From Epiperipatus broadwayi (lineage: Eukaryota; Onychophora; Udeonychophora; Euonychophora; Peripatidae): DNA of 64,000 nucleotides. The notes below the pieces were generated by a model. It was not told where the DNA came from. It did no database searches and was given only the letters and a program-made list of their open reading frames with translations. Positions 22,980 through 35,214 of this stretch are shown here, piece after piece. The position numbers and the translations under genes were made by a program. The DNA is taken from contig JAQFVV010000180.1 in the NCBI GenBank assembly GCA_028023455.1, forward strand, positions 1,984,001 to 2,048,000. Reading direction: 5' to 3'. Each line of letters begins with the position of its first letter. The first letter of the stretch is position 1.

Positions 22980-24358
22980 ATGGACCAGAACTTAGAAGAA
23001 GAGATTGCAGATAAAGAGGTTGATGCTAATATTCCTACAGAAAAGGAAAGTGAGGAGTTGTTCATGCCAGCATCCCAGTGAAAGAAGAAAGCATGGAGGA
23101 ACAAATTTCAGAAGTCACTATAAAGGATCCCTTTACACTCATACATGACATGAAACCAGCCCAGGTATTTCCAGGCAAAGATGAAAATGTGATTGCAATG
23201 CTCCAGGGTATGATGAGGCTGATCCAAATTAATGAGGAGTCAAGCCGAATGATGGCAGAGAGAACTCTACAAGAAATGAAAGAACTATCCCAAAGGACAG
23301 AGATAATATGAAAGAAAGAGAAATGCAAGCTGCAAAAGATATCAAAGAGCTGCGAGAGGGGTGTGAACAGACCAAAACAAGTGTGGAAAAGTGTGAAACT
23401 GCAATTAACAAATTACTAGAGGAACAAGTCAGAATCAAAACAGATATGCGGAAAATCCATGAGGGAATGGAAATGGCAAGCCCGACACCAATGGGAAACT
23501 CGAAACCTAGAAAGTGAAAGAAAGTTGTCTGGCCCAGATCTGGGAAAACTCAACCCGTTCCATGACCTAAAAAAGGATCCGGAACAAACACCACCACACT
23601 ACTTCAAGGATCAAAACTGGAAAACCCCAACTGGCTCCACAAAGATTGAGGTCCCAATAGATGCACGGATAAATAATGATCACCCAACTAGCACACCGAT
23701 ATTTCCCCAGGCAGGGATTGATCCCGGAATTCAGCCAAATCTGGCCAAATTCATCCAGGTCAAGGTATTCCGAAGAGATCCAGGAGAAAATCCTCAGGCC
23801 CACCTGGATAGTTTAAAAGAACTATTCTATTTCTACCAGGCAAGTGATGGAGATCAACTTGCTATTGCTAATTATTATTTACAGGGCCCAGCAAAGAATT
23901 CGTGGGGGTCAACATGTGAAAAACCCCAAACATTCGATGAATACCAAGCAGCATTATTGACCAGCTACTGGAGCGAGAAGCATCAAGATCAGATTCTTCA
24001 GCAAATCCCGCATGAAAAATATCGAGGAAGGGAAACAACCACTCAGTTTTTTCTCCGTCAAGTAGCACAGTGGGGGTCAACATGTGAAAAACCCCAAACA
24101 TTCGATGAATACCAAGCAGCATTATTGACCAGCTACTGGAGCGAGAAGCATCAAGATCAGATTCTTCAGCAAATCCCGCATGAAAAATATCGAGGAAGGG
24201 AAACAACCACTCAGTTTTTTCTCCGTCAAGTAGCACAATTCAGATCTCTCACCGCATTCCCCATTTTCGGAAGCTCATATCATCCGGACTGTGCAGTCCA
24301 AAATGCCCCAGGCAGTTCAGTGAGCAATGGTGATAAGCAGGATTACGAATGTAGATGA
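22980..24358 (+). pseudogene. Gypsy gag, frameshifted, with internal 56-codon duplication
   Basis: Probable start MDQNLEEEIADKEVD (22,980), then an acidic, coiled-coil-like region (MKEREMQAAKDIKELREG). The capsid-like domain follows: GENPQAHLDSLKELFYFYQA, then a GPAKNSW motif and TTTQFFLRQVAQ, the retrotransposon-gag pattern. At least three frame changes lie between 23,075 and 23,520. A 168-bp segment (23,903-24,070) is repeated exactly at 24,071-24,238 and keeps the frame. No CCHC knuckle is seen after it. Confidence 0.75.
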
Positions 24359-24559
24359 AATGACACACTTGCTAACTACCGTGGATCTCGGAAATTTTTA
24401 CACAGAACCCAAGAAAGCGTGAAGAAAGGGGAGCCTTTTTTGACTCAATCCATAGCAACACAGAAATGGAATAGTCAACCTCGAGTAAACTATGACCAAA
24501 ACCAAACCATGCCAAAAAGAAGATACCAGGATCAATTGGAAAACTTTCAGGGACCTCAT

Positions 24560-25020
24560 TAGGTTGTTCCTCCCATCGATGTCCCAACAAGATTCAGAAA
24601 CACAAAGGGGTCACAAGAAAACCCCATCTCCACTATCATCAATGAAGCAGACACCTCATTATCAGGGATATCCATTGATCCGTGTCCCATCATTCACATC
24701 AAAATAAGAAACCTGGTAACTCATGCCCTATTAGATTCAGGGGGTCAAGTTTCCCTAATATCAAAAGGATGGTATGACCAGTTGGAAAAGGAAAAACATC
24801 TATGGTTCCCCACCCAGGATGGAAAGAAAACCAAAACAGAAAATTACCAAGTTTGGCTAGAAATGACCCTCAGCACCACCACAGTTGGACACACCTTTTT
24901 GATTATAGCTGGGTTGATTCATAACCTTGTGATAGGCTCAGATTTTTTTATATCAACACCAGTGTGCAATAGATTATGCCCAGTGCAAGCTGATTTTCAG
25001 GAAAGAACAAAACCCTTTTA
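24560..25020 (+). pseudogene. Gypsy aspartic protease
   Basis: Two overlapping frames give HALLDSGGQVSLIS (active-site DSG at about 24,733) and, later, HNLVIGSDFF, the usual ILG-DF motif at the end of retropepsins. One frame change lies between the two halves at about 24,780. Confidence 0.65.
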
Positions 25021-25139
25021 GAGGCCTGAATATTAATATCTGCATGAGAGTAGGGTGTATTGCTCAGGAAGCAGACCTAGAGCTCATCAAAAAAAAAGGT
25101 TCAAGAATCAGCATTAATGTCCCCAAAAGATCATGACCA

Positions 25140-25910
25140 ACTACGCCAGATCTCACCAACAATGTGAAAGTATTCTCCAATACATCGGGGGAAATTAAGG
25201 GTTATGTGCACGGTATTAAAGTCAAAGAAGAAAACTATTTTCAAATGAAGACATATCCGATCCCATTCCAATACAAAGGGGAAGTCAACCACCAAATAAA
25301 ACAGATGATGGATTGGGGAATTATAGAAAAGAGACCATCACCATATTACAACCCTTTGGTGGTAGTCAAAAAGAAAAGCGGTGCCATCCGACTATGTTTA
25401 GATGCCCGCAGGTTCAATAGCATTACAGTCCTTGAATGAGATGTTTCACTATCTGTCCAAGAAATATTCACTCAACTGAACAACAAGGCTGTGTTTTCTA
25501 CATTGGACCTTACGGCCAGTTACTGACAAATGACACTAGACCCAAGGGATCGGAAGTATACTGCCTTTAGACACAATGGTCAGACTCTTCAGTTCAGGAG
25601 AGTTCCATTTGACTTAATCAATAATGGAGCTGGATTGATAAGATGCATTGACATGGTCTTATCAGAAGAAATTAAAAAACATCTTGTTTGCTATGTTGAT
25701 GACGTGGTGATTGCCTCACAAAACATTGAAGAACATCTAAGGTATCTAAAGAAGTTTTTCCAGGAGTGTGCTGAAAAGAATATTACAGTTAACCTGGAAA
25801 AGAGTTGTTTTGTCCTCCCCGAGATATCCTTCCTGGGACACATTGTAAACAGACAGGGTCTTAAGACACACCCAGACAAGGTGGAAGCCATCACATCCGG
25901 TCATTCTTAG
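25140..25910 (+). pseudogene. Gypsy reverse transcriptase
   Basis: Motifs in order: MMDWGIIEKRPSPYYNPLVV, KKKSGAIRLCLDARRFN, FSTLDLTASY (stop in place of W/H), RVPFDLINNGAG (the usual FGL-NAPA is altered), CYVDDVVIAS (catalytic YVDD intact, about 25,693) and SFLGHIVNRQGLKTHPDKVE. In-frame stops at about 25,437 and 25,525 break the domain. Confidence 0.8.
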
Positions 25911-25912
25911 GG

Positions 25913-26587
25913 TTGTGCAATTATTACCACAAATTCTACCCTGGATTTGCACAAGACACCCCCCATCTGATAAATCTTCTAAAGAAAGGCCAGCGATGGA
26001 TCTGGACAAATAAACATGATGAAGAGTTTGAAAGTATTAAGGAAAACTTTTTAAAAATGGTCATGCTCCACCACCCCGATTTTACACATCCTTTCTATGT
26101 CCAGACAGACAGTAGTAAGAAGGGATTAGGAGCCATCATATTCCAAATGGGACAAAGTGGTAAACATCATGTAATCAGTTTTTGCAGCTGTACCCTTCGA
26201 GGGGCAGAACTAAATTATACTGTTATGGAACAAGAGATGCTGGCGATTCTCTGGGCCTGCAATAAATTCAAGCCGATTTTGCTTGGATCAGAGGTCATCA
26301 TCATCACAGACCACAAGTGCTTAGAGTTTTTCAACCATAGCTATTTAACCAACGAAAGGCTAATTCGTTGGAGCTTATCCCTTCAAAAGTTCAACTACAA
26401 ATTAATGTACTGCCCAGGGCCTGAAAATCTCATTGCTGATATCCCAAGTCACCATCCTATTGAGACACTCCCAGAAAACCCAACCATGGGAGATCAACCA
26501 CTTACAGTAATGCTGAATGCAGCAAACATTGAGGTAGAAAATGAACTGGATACACTCCCATACTGGGAGGCTAAGAAAGCAAGTTAA
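25913..26587 (+). pseudogene. Gypsy RNase H (RT connection and RNase H)
   Basis: A 224-codon frame with NYYHKFYPGFA, FYVQTDSSKKGLGAIIFQ (first catalytic Asp), ELNYTVMEQEMLAILWACNK (Glu) and IITDHKCLEFF (Asp), then RLIRWSLSLQKFNYKLMYCP, ending in the usual ENLIAD-like motif. It is the best preserved part of the element, but it lacks the junction with RT, about 10-15 codons having been lost. Confidence 0.8.
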
Positions 26588-26589
26588 CA

Positions 26590-27766
26590 ATGGATAATTG
26601 ACACCCTCCACCAGTCACAATCTTCGCAAGTCCACTATCCCAAGGTCCCTATTGGTCGATATAGGATCAGAAATAGAATCCTGCAAATTGGAATCAAAGA
26701 TTATGATAATCCATGGAAGATACTGGTATCCAGAAACCTACGTACCCCTTTAATAGACCATATTCATAATTTAATAGGACATTATGGCCCAAGGAAAACT
26801 GAAGAGTCACTAAGGTGGCAGTTTTGCTGGGATGGTCTATATACTCATGTGTTGGCAGTGCTTAGGAATTGTGCTATTTGTGCTAGGAGTAAACCCCCAA
26901 ACAAATCATATGCTGGCAATCTTACTCCCATTATTCCATCCAAACCAAATGAACTATTGGCAATTGATCACTATGGGCCTCTACCAGTGTTTAAGCATTA
27001 CCAGTACCTCTTGGTAACTTATGATGTATTTTCTAAATATGTATGTGCTTATCCGGTATGGAGTGCCAACTCACGAAATGCAATTTGAGTCCTGCAGAAA
27101 AAACAGTTCCATGAAGTTGGAAAACCTATGACCATTTTATCAGACCATGGATCTCCTTTTACCTCCAAAGAATGGAAGGCATGGGTTGAAAAGCAAGGCA
27201 TCAAACACACACTAACATCTATTCAAAACCCCCAATCTAACCCCTGTGAGTGAGTGATGAAAGAAATCAACCATCTCTACAGAACATATATAGATGATAA
27301 CCACAGAGGTTGGGTGAATCACCACCAAAAGGTGACCCAATATAATAATACCATCAATGAATCTACAGGGTTTACACCAGTGCGACTCCACTTCGGAAAA
27401 CCATGCCCCCGGCTAGTCAAAACCTGGGTACCAATCAATCATAGACGTATAAATCCTAAAAGAGACCAGGGTAAGCCTAGAATACGAATGACTCAAATGG
27501 CTAAGCTTTGAGGGAGGAGACAAGACACTAAACCACATTCTTTTAAAATAGGAGACCTGGTCTGGGTGAGGGACCCAAAACCAAGTAATGTAAACAATAG
27601 AGAATGCCGGAAAATTCTTTCCACTATATAAAGGACCATGTCCATTCAACAAAAGTGTGGAAACAGTGCCCTCCTGTTATCTAAGGATGGAGTGGTGAAA
27701 GGAACTTTTAATGCTCGACATTTAAAACCATACTATGAAATACCTCCAGATCCAGGGGAAGTCTAA
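26590..27766 (+). pseudogene. Gypsy integrase
   Basis: An HHCC zinc-binding part (HIHNLIGHYG ... CAICARSK) precedes the catalytic core with ELLAIDHYGPL (first Asp), ILSDHGSPFTSKEW (second Asp) and NPCE-VMKEINHL (Glu, followed by a stop). The C-terminal piece FKIGDLVWVRDPKPSN and GTFNARHLKPYYE closes the protein. Stops at about 27,086, 27,251 and 27,509 and a frameshift near 27,610 disable it. Confidence 0.8.
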
Positions 27767-28130
27767 ATTATTTTCAAAATGTGAGACCCTTTGTGTATGA
27801 TCCCATATCATTGAAATACATATTAATTACATTGCTGGACTGCTGATTTAAATCTTGTCTAATAACTATTATCTAATAGTAACTAAATGAAGTAAGAAGA
27901 CTAAAGTTAGTAGAATGAGGAAGATAAGAAAGAATTGCTAAGAAAATAAATCGTTTAATAGAATGATAGTTTAAGAATTGTAATTTCAGCAGAGTAATAA
28001 ATTTAGAAGAAACTAAAGGCTTTCAGATCTCAATACAGTTACCATTCCAATAATAATATAATAAACCTTGGTCAGCCTCTATTGTCACTGGACACCCAAG
28101 TAAAATATTTTTTTTTCCAAGTCGAGGGAT

Positions 28131-28580
28131 ATGAAGCTGGAAATATATTACATATTTCTGCTTCACCTAGTGCCAATGTCATCAGCACTAGTCTGGGTTT
28201 GAACCCAATCTTTATTAACTGACACCCATTTCATAATAGGTGGTAGTATATTTTAAGCAATATTATAATCTTTTATATTTCATTAATCTTATTTTATAAT
28301 TAAAACTAATCTTTTTATATTAGTTAATTTATTCTATATTTGTAAAAATGTATATTGTGTTTATTTTATAAAATTGAATTGAATCCTAGATATCTATAAA
28401 ATGTTACAAATATTTCAAATTCTTTATTAAAGTTCATTTTTCTTCAATTAATCAGTTGGTAATTATCTTTTAATCAATGTACATTTGAGAATCAATTATT
28501 TCAACAATGTAATATTTGTAAGAAATATTTTGAAAATTTCTATTTACGTTTATGTCAAATATCAATTTGAAAGTCATTGT
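28131..28580 (-). repeat. 450-bp dispersed repeat, copy 2 (tRNA-SINE-like)
   Basis: Matches 20,255-20,707 along its whole length, including the GGGTTTGAACCC box (B box on the minus strand) and the 80-bp unit at the right end, which is single here. The pair flanks the Gypsy element about 7.9 kb apart in direct orientation. Confidence 0.6.
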
Positions 28581-28904
28581 ATCAAATTCCTAAAATTTTT
28601 CTTAATAAAATCTACATTTTTGTTAATCTAAACCTTAATTAAATAGACTATTAATACAATGACTGATAAACTTAATATGCTTGTTGTTTTTTTAATTAGC
28701 AAATCAACCCTTGGGGCATGTTTATGCAGAATTATAGATTTCTCTCCAAAGCAGGCACCAACCTCAGAGAAACAGAGCGATTGCAATTGGCAGTTGTCAC
28801 TGTAGTTCAATCCTGTAGATAAGACCAGAACACATAAATAGTGGAAAATTTGATAAGAATTATTATTGAGTTTACTGAAGAGAAGTGATTAATCTATACA
28901 TATA
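28581..28904. other. unassigned spacer
   Basis: The first half is AT-rich. From about 28,710 to 28,830 it is GC-richer (for example AAGCAGGCACCAACCTCAGAG). No frame of note. Confidence 0.35.
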
Positions 28905-29092
28905 TCGTGCCTAAAGAATGACTGGCTAAAAGATCGACGTTGCTTTCCAGAGCTTTGTCCCACCAGCTCATCAATGCCATCCAGTGCTTTCAACATCTAG
29001 CCGGAAACTGTCTGTGTCAAGGAAGCCTGCTGATGATCTGACTGCATAAATGCCTGTTTCCAGCCATGGAATGCCTACTGATTGATTCTGAG
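28905..29092 (+). other. GC-richer candidate exon ending at a GTAATG donor
   Basis: About 190 bp near 45-50% GC stand out from AT-rich surroundings. Near the end GCCATGG (a good start context) begins MECLLIDSE, followed directly by GAG|GTAATG, a passable splice donor at 29,093. It could be the first exon of a gene running to the right, or a fragment of an unrecognised element. I found no following exon. Confidence 0.25.
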
Positions 29093-31320
29093 GTAATGTC
29101 CAATTCGCCACAAGCCAATGATTTTATTTTACTTGTTTTCCAAATCAATACTAATTTATATTTTATATATCTGTGTGATGTTTATACGGCTTGGTTTAAA
29201 ATGCGTCTTAATTTTTCTCTTAAATGTAAAATATCAATCCTTCTAAAAATCTCATATTATTTTGATGCGGCAAAATTAAATTAATTTTTGGTTTATTTAG
29301 AATATTTGACTTACGGAAATTTCCAAGTACAAAATTCAAGGAGCTATTAACTTTAAATTCTCTCCCTCTTATTTTTCCAGTCAAAATCCTTACAGGAGAC
29401 TTACTTCCCGTAAATTAATTAATAGAAAAGCTCGTTTAATTTTGTACCTTTTATATTATAAATTTGTTTTAAATGATAGAAATTATTTTAAAAATTAGAT
29501 GTATTATTATTACCTCCAATTTAAAATGGCCCTCATAATTAAATCAGTTAGTTAAATCTATTACGATTTCTGTAAAACAAAGGTCTTAAAAAAAATTGTT
29601 GAAAGCATTTTATCAGTATATGTTTCATACATATATATATTTATTTGTCAAAAATAGTAAAAATTCGATGTATAATTTATTATGCTTTATATTGTCAAAC
29701 TTCATCAGAAGTGAGTTTGATATTCAATGCCCTGTCAATGCCCCGTCTATGTTAATTGAAAGACAGTCTTATTTTGTAATCTTTGATAAACTATTTAATT
29801 ACTTATTAATAAAAGTGTGGAAAACAATTTATATTTTAGTTTTAATTCTTGCCTTTCTTTTTATAATATAATTTATAATTCATTCATTGGTGGCCTAAGG
29901 TTTCGGGGACTTCCTTTCTTATCAGGGAGGCGATTATTTTAATCAGGAATTAAGTTATTAATTTTGTTAGTGATACACTATCTATATATATGTCTAAGGC
30001 ATTATGTATTTATAGCTACAACCATTCATTTATTATTTTTGCTTTGCTACTTACTCCTCAGGACCTTCGGAAATTTAACTCTGACCAGTCCAATCTTTCA
30101 CCCTCAAAGTAGACGTAGTTCATACCAAGGGATTCTTTTCAGGCTTTGCCATTAAGATGTGTATGGGAAGTCCAGCACATCAAAATATTATTATGATTAT
30201 TTAGAAACATGTTTTGGCTGGAGGGCCAGCATTTCTCATCATCTAGTTGCATTTACTAGGAATTTCCTTTAGCAAAGCCACCCAGAGGTTCATAACAGAC
30301 CTCATTTATTTTTGTTGTAATCTATAATAGCATACTGCCTTCTTCATCATTTTATATCTTTATTTAGCAAACCTGAAATGCTCTCTGCCATGATGGCACA
30401 TCCTTTACAAACAAATTTCGTAATTAAATCTGACTGTATAATTGTCAATTATTTATTTAAGAACTATTTTGCTTCCCACACTCATTATATACAAATGATT
30501 TTAAATGTAATAGTGTTTTAAATGCCCATCTTTCATGTCTTTTAATATATATATAAACAGATTTATTTGTAATATCTTGAAGAGGACTAATAATATTTTA
30601 TTGCTGATTGGTTTTTGGCTGACCAATTAACAAACTTTTACATTGTTTGTCAAAGCCACATCAAAACGAATTAAAGAAAATAACCAAGTTGTATAAACAA
30701 AGACTTAACTTATTTTGTACTAAATTCCTTAATAAATTCCTATAATATTGTTATTTAAAATAAGCTTAGTTTATCATCACTCCCAATCTCTAAGGTTAAT
30801 TACTCTATTTATTTAAATATTTCTTTGATTTAAATTCACTTCTTTGTAATGTTGCCATTTTGAATTATCATTATTACGGTTCAAACCATTAGTAATCGAT
30901 CAAATCATATCTGTACCATTCTGCAATCGTCAGAATTCATTAAATCATTAATTTTTCATATAAAACCTTTATTATTTTGAGTCTCTATGTGAACCATGAC
31001 CTCCAGCTGGGACGGAATAAAACCAAGCACTGCTACTGTCATCACAAACGTTATCCATTAGTCAGAAAGGCAATAGTTTAGGCAAATAGGTTAGGATTCA
31101 TCCTTGTCCTGACATATGTATCTTGTGCATGGTTGGATTCAAGGTACTTTTGCTTGGACTATTGGTCTTGTTGAATGAATACATGATTTTGACCGGCACA
31201 ATAAGAAGTTACAAAGCAAGTTAACTTATTGCAGAAGTTGTTTTAATGAAAAAATTTGTGATAAAAATTGTAATACATAAACTAGTTTTTGTTATAAAAT
31301 TAATTATTCTATACTGACTT
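29093..31320. other. AT-rich stretch with two GC-richer patches
   Basis: Patches at about 30,050-30,300 and 30,980-31,200 are less AT-rich but show no long frame or familiar motif on either strand. The open frames at 29,596-29,871 and 29,964-30,155 are low complexity. Nothing else recognised. Confidence 0.4.
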
Positions 31321-31324
31321 TGTC

Positions 31325-31870
31325 AAATATACATTTAGCACATAATTTTATATGGAGTAGAAACTTGGATAATTTTTTTTTAAAAAATTCAAGTCTCTAG
31401 TATACATTGAAAAAAGGGATAAAGTGAGCATAGTTGAAAATGACGAAAAGAAAATAAACTGCAAAAGATTACTTATTAAGAATAGAAAACATAGCTATCC
31501 TATGGGAGTGCTTACTTGTAGAGAAAGAATAAAATATTTTGGAAGGATGATGTTTGTATTTTAAATTCTCTTATAGAAAAACAGTCAAAAACTTGGTTTA
31601 AGACCAAGCAATAATACTAGCCTACTATCAATTGAATTTTGCTATTATGCTCCATATTCTACTATGATGTATACTTTGAATCCAACTATTTGAAATTCTT
31701 TTCACTTAGGCTTAGGATTTATTTCATAGATACCTTACATTGTCCAACCTTAATGAGCAAATAGGTAGAGAAAACAATAATGGAAAATTGCTCAAACCTT
31801 TTTCCCTTTGGGAATTTTCAAGTGTAGTGATTATTGCTTTTTTTTTCATTGATTGCCTATGAGGTGTTCT
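31325..31870 (+). mobile_element. decayed LINE-like relic, copy 2 of 3
   Basis: Begins with ATTTTATATGGAGTAGAAAC (ILYGVET-like), matching ATTTTATATGGAGCAGAGAT at 3,141. A further + strand piece, CRERIKYFGRMMFVF, resembles the KIKYFGHV/LRRLQWFGH region of LINE ORF2 C-termini. A shared trailer (GGAAAATTGCTCAAACC against AGAAAATTGCCTAAACC) follows. No frame survives. Confidence 0.4.
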
Positions 31871-32440
31871 TGAAAAATTTTTATTTTGCATTAAGATATT
31901 CATTAAAAAAGCTGTTTAAACCTTTATATTATAAACTTTAGTAACATTAAGATATTGTGCAAAATAGAAGTCAGAGATAGAACAAGAAAATTTTTAATAG
32001 CTGAGCTTAAAAATTAATGTAAACTATAAGGTCTAAGTAAGGAGGAAAGCAAATAAATGGTTTTAGAAAAGATGAAGTATCTTGATATATCAGGTTATAG
32101 TTCTAGTTCAAGTTATAAATTTCTTTTGTTGATAAATTATGTCTACGTAAAGTAATAATAAATTAGAAATCATCATTCAGAAGTTTTCAAGTATGCTTTA
32201 TTTTTATTAACAAATGTCTGATAAGCTTTCCATCTCTAAAAAATAATTATCATAAATTGTATGAATGTTTTCTAAAACATTAACTTATTGTTGTGTTACT
32301 ATACAACTACTTACTCATAAAAAAAAATTTTTTTTAATCCATAATCTATTTCTAAAAAATATTCTATAATATACAATTTGTGTACTTGTTTAAAATTTAG
32401 ATTTATTTTCCTGAAGGTTTGTGATAATGGTGTTCTAGTT
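31871..32440. other. AT-rich stretch, nothing recognised
   Basis: AT-rich spacer before the Penelope-like pair; no frame or repeat recognised. Confidence 0.5.
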
Positions 32441-32454
32441 GTATTTTAATATTG

Positions 32455-33800
32455 GATTATATGAATATTGAATGTCTTTAGAAAAATTTAACTTTATTTA
32501 AATATTCCAAATACATTCAACTGTTAGTAATAGCACAGCAAACAGTTAGTATATACACGTTTCAAGAGGCATTTTTCTCTCTTCAGATGTTGCTGGCCTG
32601 ACTAGTGACAATACTAGCATGGGTTTTGAACCTGGACTCTTGGATTATTGAGTTGAAATTTTAAGGTAACCCTAACCAACTGAGCCATCCTGCCAAAGGC
32701 AACAGTCAGTAGAAATTTCATATACAGTACTTATCTATAAAGTTCCTCCTGATTTTTCCACTTTTTCCTAAGAGCAAAGTTGATTAGTGATTTCCATACA
32801 TTATGTATAGTCACACTGGGTTGGCTTATGGGATTTTTTGCCATTGTCATGCGAGCAGCTTCTTTAAATTTTCTTATTTGTATTTTTTCTCCATTGGCAC
32901 ATACATATCCTGCTATTTTAGACACATCTGTTTTCTCTTTTCAAATCAGTTTGTGTTCTTGCAAGCACTTTTCAATGGGATGACTGGTCTCACCAATATA
33001 ACATTCTTCCACATTCACGTGGTATTTCACAAATGCAGTTTTTTCTTTTCATCATTTCAAGTCTAGGCTTTGTAGATGTTAGAATTCTTCATACTGTGAT
33101 ATGGCTCTGGAAAGCTGTTCTGATGTTATACTGATTGCAGATTTTCCTTAATTTGTCTGCTATTTTTGGAATGTATGGTTATACTATATGACCAATAGTT
33201 GGTCTTTTCTCTTGGTGGTTCTTTTTGTTGCCTATTTAACATTTTCTTAATAACAGCTGATGGATAATCATTTTTCATAAGAGTTTGTTCTATATAGATC
33301 TTTTCTTTTTCCAAATCGCTGGTTTTTGAACAAACTTCTTTTGCTCTGTTCCATAGTAATAATATAACTCCATGTTTTGTGCTTCTGGTGTGATTAGATG
33401 TATAGGCTAGGTATTTTCCTGTATGTGTAGGTTTTGAAACTAGTTTTGATTTTGCCATGAAGGAGTCTTGTCAGAAGGACATCTAAGAATACTATTTTTG
33501 TTCTTGATCTGATTCTATTGTGAATTAATTGAAGGGCATATGTTGTTGATGTGTTTCAAGGTTTGTAGTAGTGCTTCACCATGGGTCCACACAACAAATG
33601 TATCATCCACATGGTGGGTAAAGTTTCAAGTTCTTCCATGTAAGTATTGCTAATCAGAGGAGACAATGGTGAGCCCATAGTCATTCATTGATTTTGTTGG
33701 AAGGATTCTGTGTTATATTGAAAGTAGGTTGTTTTTATACAGAACATTCATAATTCCATTTATCAACTTTGCCATAACACCATCTAATATCCTTCTATCA
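32455..33800 (-). mobile_element. Penelope-like element 1, minus-strand copy (5'-truncated)
   Basis: Mirror image of the 3' two thirds of the + copy that begins right after it. On the minus strand: RT end and QKPTHTGKYLAYTSN-like segment (33,458-33,380), the linker, a GIY-YIG remnant YIGETSHPIEK (about 33,010-32,970), SKIAGYVCANGEKIQIRKFK (32,925-32,860), a tRNA-like block (32,694-32,621) and a trailer ending near 32,455. The protein pieces are in several frames. The innermost sequence resembles the RT region around 34,500, so this copy is truncated there. Confidence 0.75.
32621..32694 (-). repeat. tRNA-like sequence in the PLE 3' region (minus copy)
   Basis: Read on the minus strand: GGCAGGATGGCTCAGTTGGT (D-arm and A-box-like) and, after about 35 bp, GAGTCCAGGTTCAAAACCC (T-arm and B-box-like). 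It is tRNA-shaped but the acceptor stem does not close, so I do not call a tRNA gene. The same block sits at the same place in the + copy. Confidence 0.6.
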
Positions 33801-34052
33801 GATATAATGGCAGCTAGTTACCCAAAAATTGTCTTTAGAAGAAGCAGCAGAATTATGCTGGAGAATAAAAAGAACACTTGACCAAGCAACAAAAATTGAA
33901 GTCAAACATATCTTTTGGTGAGAGGAAAGCAATTAAATCTCTCAAAATAGATAAATCTATAATTATCCTCCCTGCTGAAAAAACAATGCAACAGTTGTAC
34001 TGATTATGATAACAAAATACAAGAATTTCTCATAGCAGGCCAATATAGAAAA

Positions 34053-34983
34053 GTGGCAAAAAATCTGATACAGAGTACAGAAACAAAGTTTCAAGCATTA
34101 CTTAGAAAGTTTTGCAGGTATTTCACCGATTCAGAAAAAAGTAAAATAACATATTTCAGCAAAATTCCTCAACTTTATGGTCTACCTAAAATCCATAAGG
34201 ATCATGTTTCATTAAAACCTATTGTTAGTTCTAGAGATTCACCTTGCCAAAATTTGGCAAGATTTCTTCTCAAAGTTCTAAGTCCTTTGGCATACAAGAC
34301 CCAATCCATTGTCAGGGATTCTAGACACTTTGTAGAATTAATCAAAAACATGAAAATTGAAAGAACTGATTTACTGGTAAGCTTTGATGTGGAAAGTTTA
34401 TTCACAAATGTACCATATGAAGAAGCATTATCTATTGTAAGAAAAAGATTAAATGGTGATAATAGTTGAAAACCACATTCTGTATTAAAACAACCTACTT
34501 TCAACATAACACAAAATTCTTCCAAAAAATCAAGGAATGGCTATGGCCTCACCATTGTCTCCCCTGATTAGCAATATTTACATGGAAGAACTTGAAGCCT
34601 TAGCCATAAAAATTCCATATTCACCTAATGTTTGGCTTCACTATGTGGATCATACCTATGTTGTGTGGTCACATGATGAAGTGCTGCTACAAACTTTTTG
34701 GAAACATATCAACAACATATCTCCTTCAATTAAATTCACAATAGAATCAAAACAAGAATAAAAATTGGCATTCTTAGATGTTCTTGTGACAAGATTTCCT
34801 CATGGCAAAATCAAAATTGCAGTTTACCAAAAACCTACACATACAGGAAAATACCTAGCCTATACATCCAATCACACCAAAAGCACAAAACATAGAATTA
34901 TACTATCACTATGGAACAGAGCAAAAGAAGTTTGTTCAGAAACCAGCGATTTGAAAAAAGATCTATATCGAACAAACTTATGA
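34053..34983 (+). pseudogene. PLE reverse transcriptase, catalytic motif lost
   Basis: Motifs: YGLPKIHKDHVSLKPIVSSR, LLVSFDVESLFTNVPYEEAL, then after a break MASPLSPLISNIYMEELE, WLHYVDHTYVVW, FTIESKQE and LAFLDVLVTRFPHGKIKIAV. These are the blocks of Penelope-type RTs. The catalytic YVDD reads YVDH, and stops at 34,467 and 34,759 interrupt the frame. The following QKPTHTGKYLAYTSNHT and KRSISNKLMKNGYPSAVIKK segments are the usual thumb and linker. Confidence 0.8.
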
Positions 34984-35214
34984 AAAATGGTTACCCATCT
35001 GCTGTTATTAAGAAAATGTTAAATAGACAACAAAAAGAACCATCAAGAGAAAAGACAATAATTGATTCTCTCGTATACCAATACATTCCCAAAAATAGCC
35101 GACAAATTAAGGAAAATCTGCAATCAGTATAGCAGAACAGCTTTCCAGCTACCACACTATGAGGAATTCTAACATCTACAAAGCCTAAACTTGAAATACT
35201 GAAAAGAACAACTG

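Larger units (their letters stand above)
22371..28115 (+). mobile_element. broken Ty3/Gypsy LTR retrotransposon
   Basis: The order is gag (22,980-24,358), protease (about 24,560-25,020), RT (25,140-25,910), RNase H (25,913-26,587) and integrase (26,590-27,766), the Gypsy order. Every domain is recognisable, but frameshifts and in-frame stops occur roughly every 200-700 bp. GC content is clearly higher than in the surroundings. A 3' LTR could begin at TGTGAGACCC (27,780) and end near 28,115 (GTCACTGGACA), but no partner was found upstream, so the 5' LTR seems lost. No chromodomain or envelope gene is visible. Confidence 0.85.

Noticed and set aside
22896-23081. Gag start at an earlier ATG than 22,980
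   Set aside because: The residues before MDQNLEEE are hydrophobic and unlike a gag N-terminus; the acidic stretch begins at 22,980.
23868-24236. Minus-strand 122-codon frame over gag
   Set aside because: It mirrors the 168-bp duplication of the gag frame and has no motif of its own.
20255-28580. The 450-bp direct repeats as the LTRs of the Gypsy element between them
   Set aside because: They do not start with TG and end with CA, are not next to the primer-binding site (22,371) or the end of integrase, and carry a tRNA-like B box. They are better read as a dispersed repeat.
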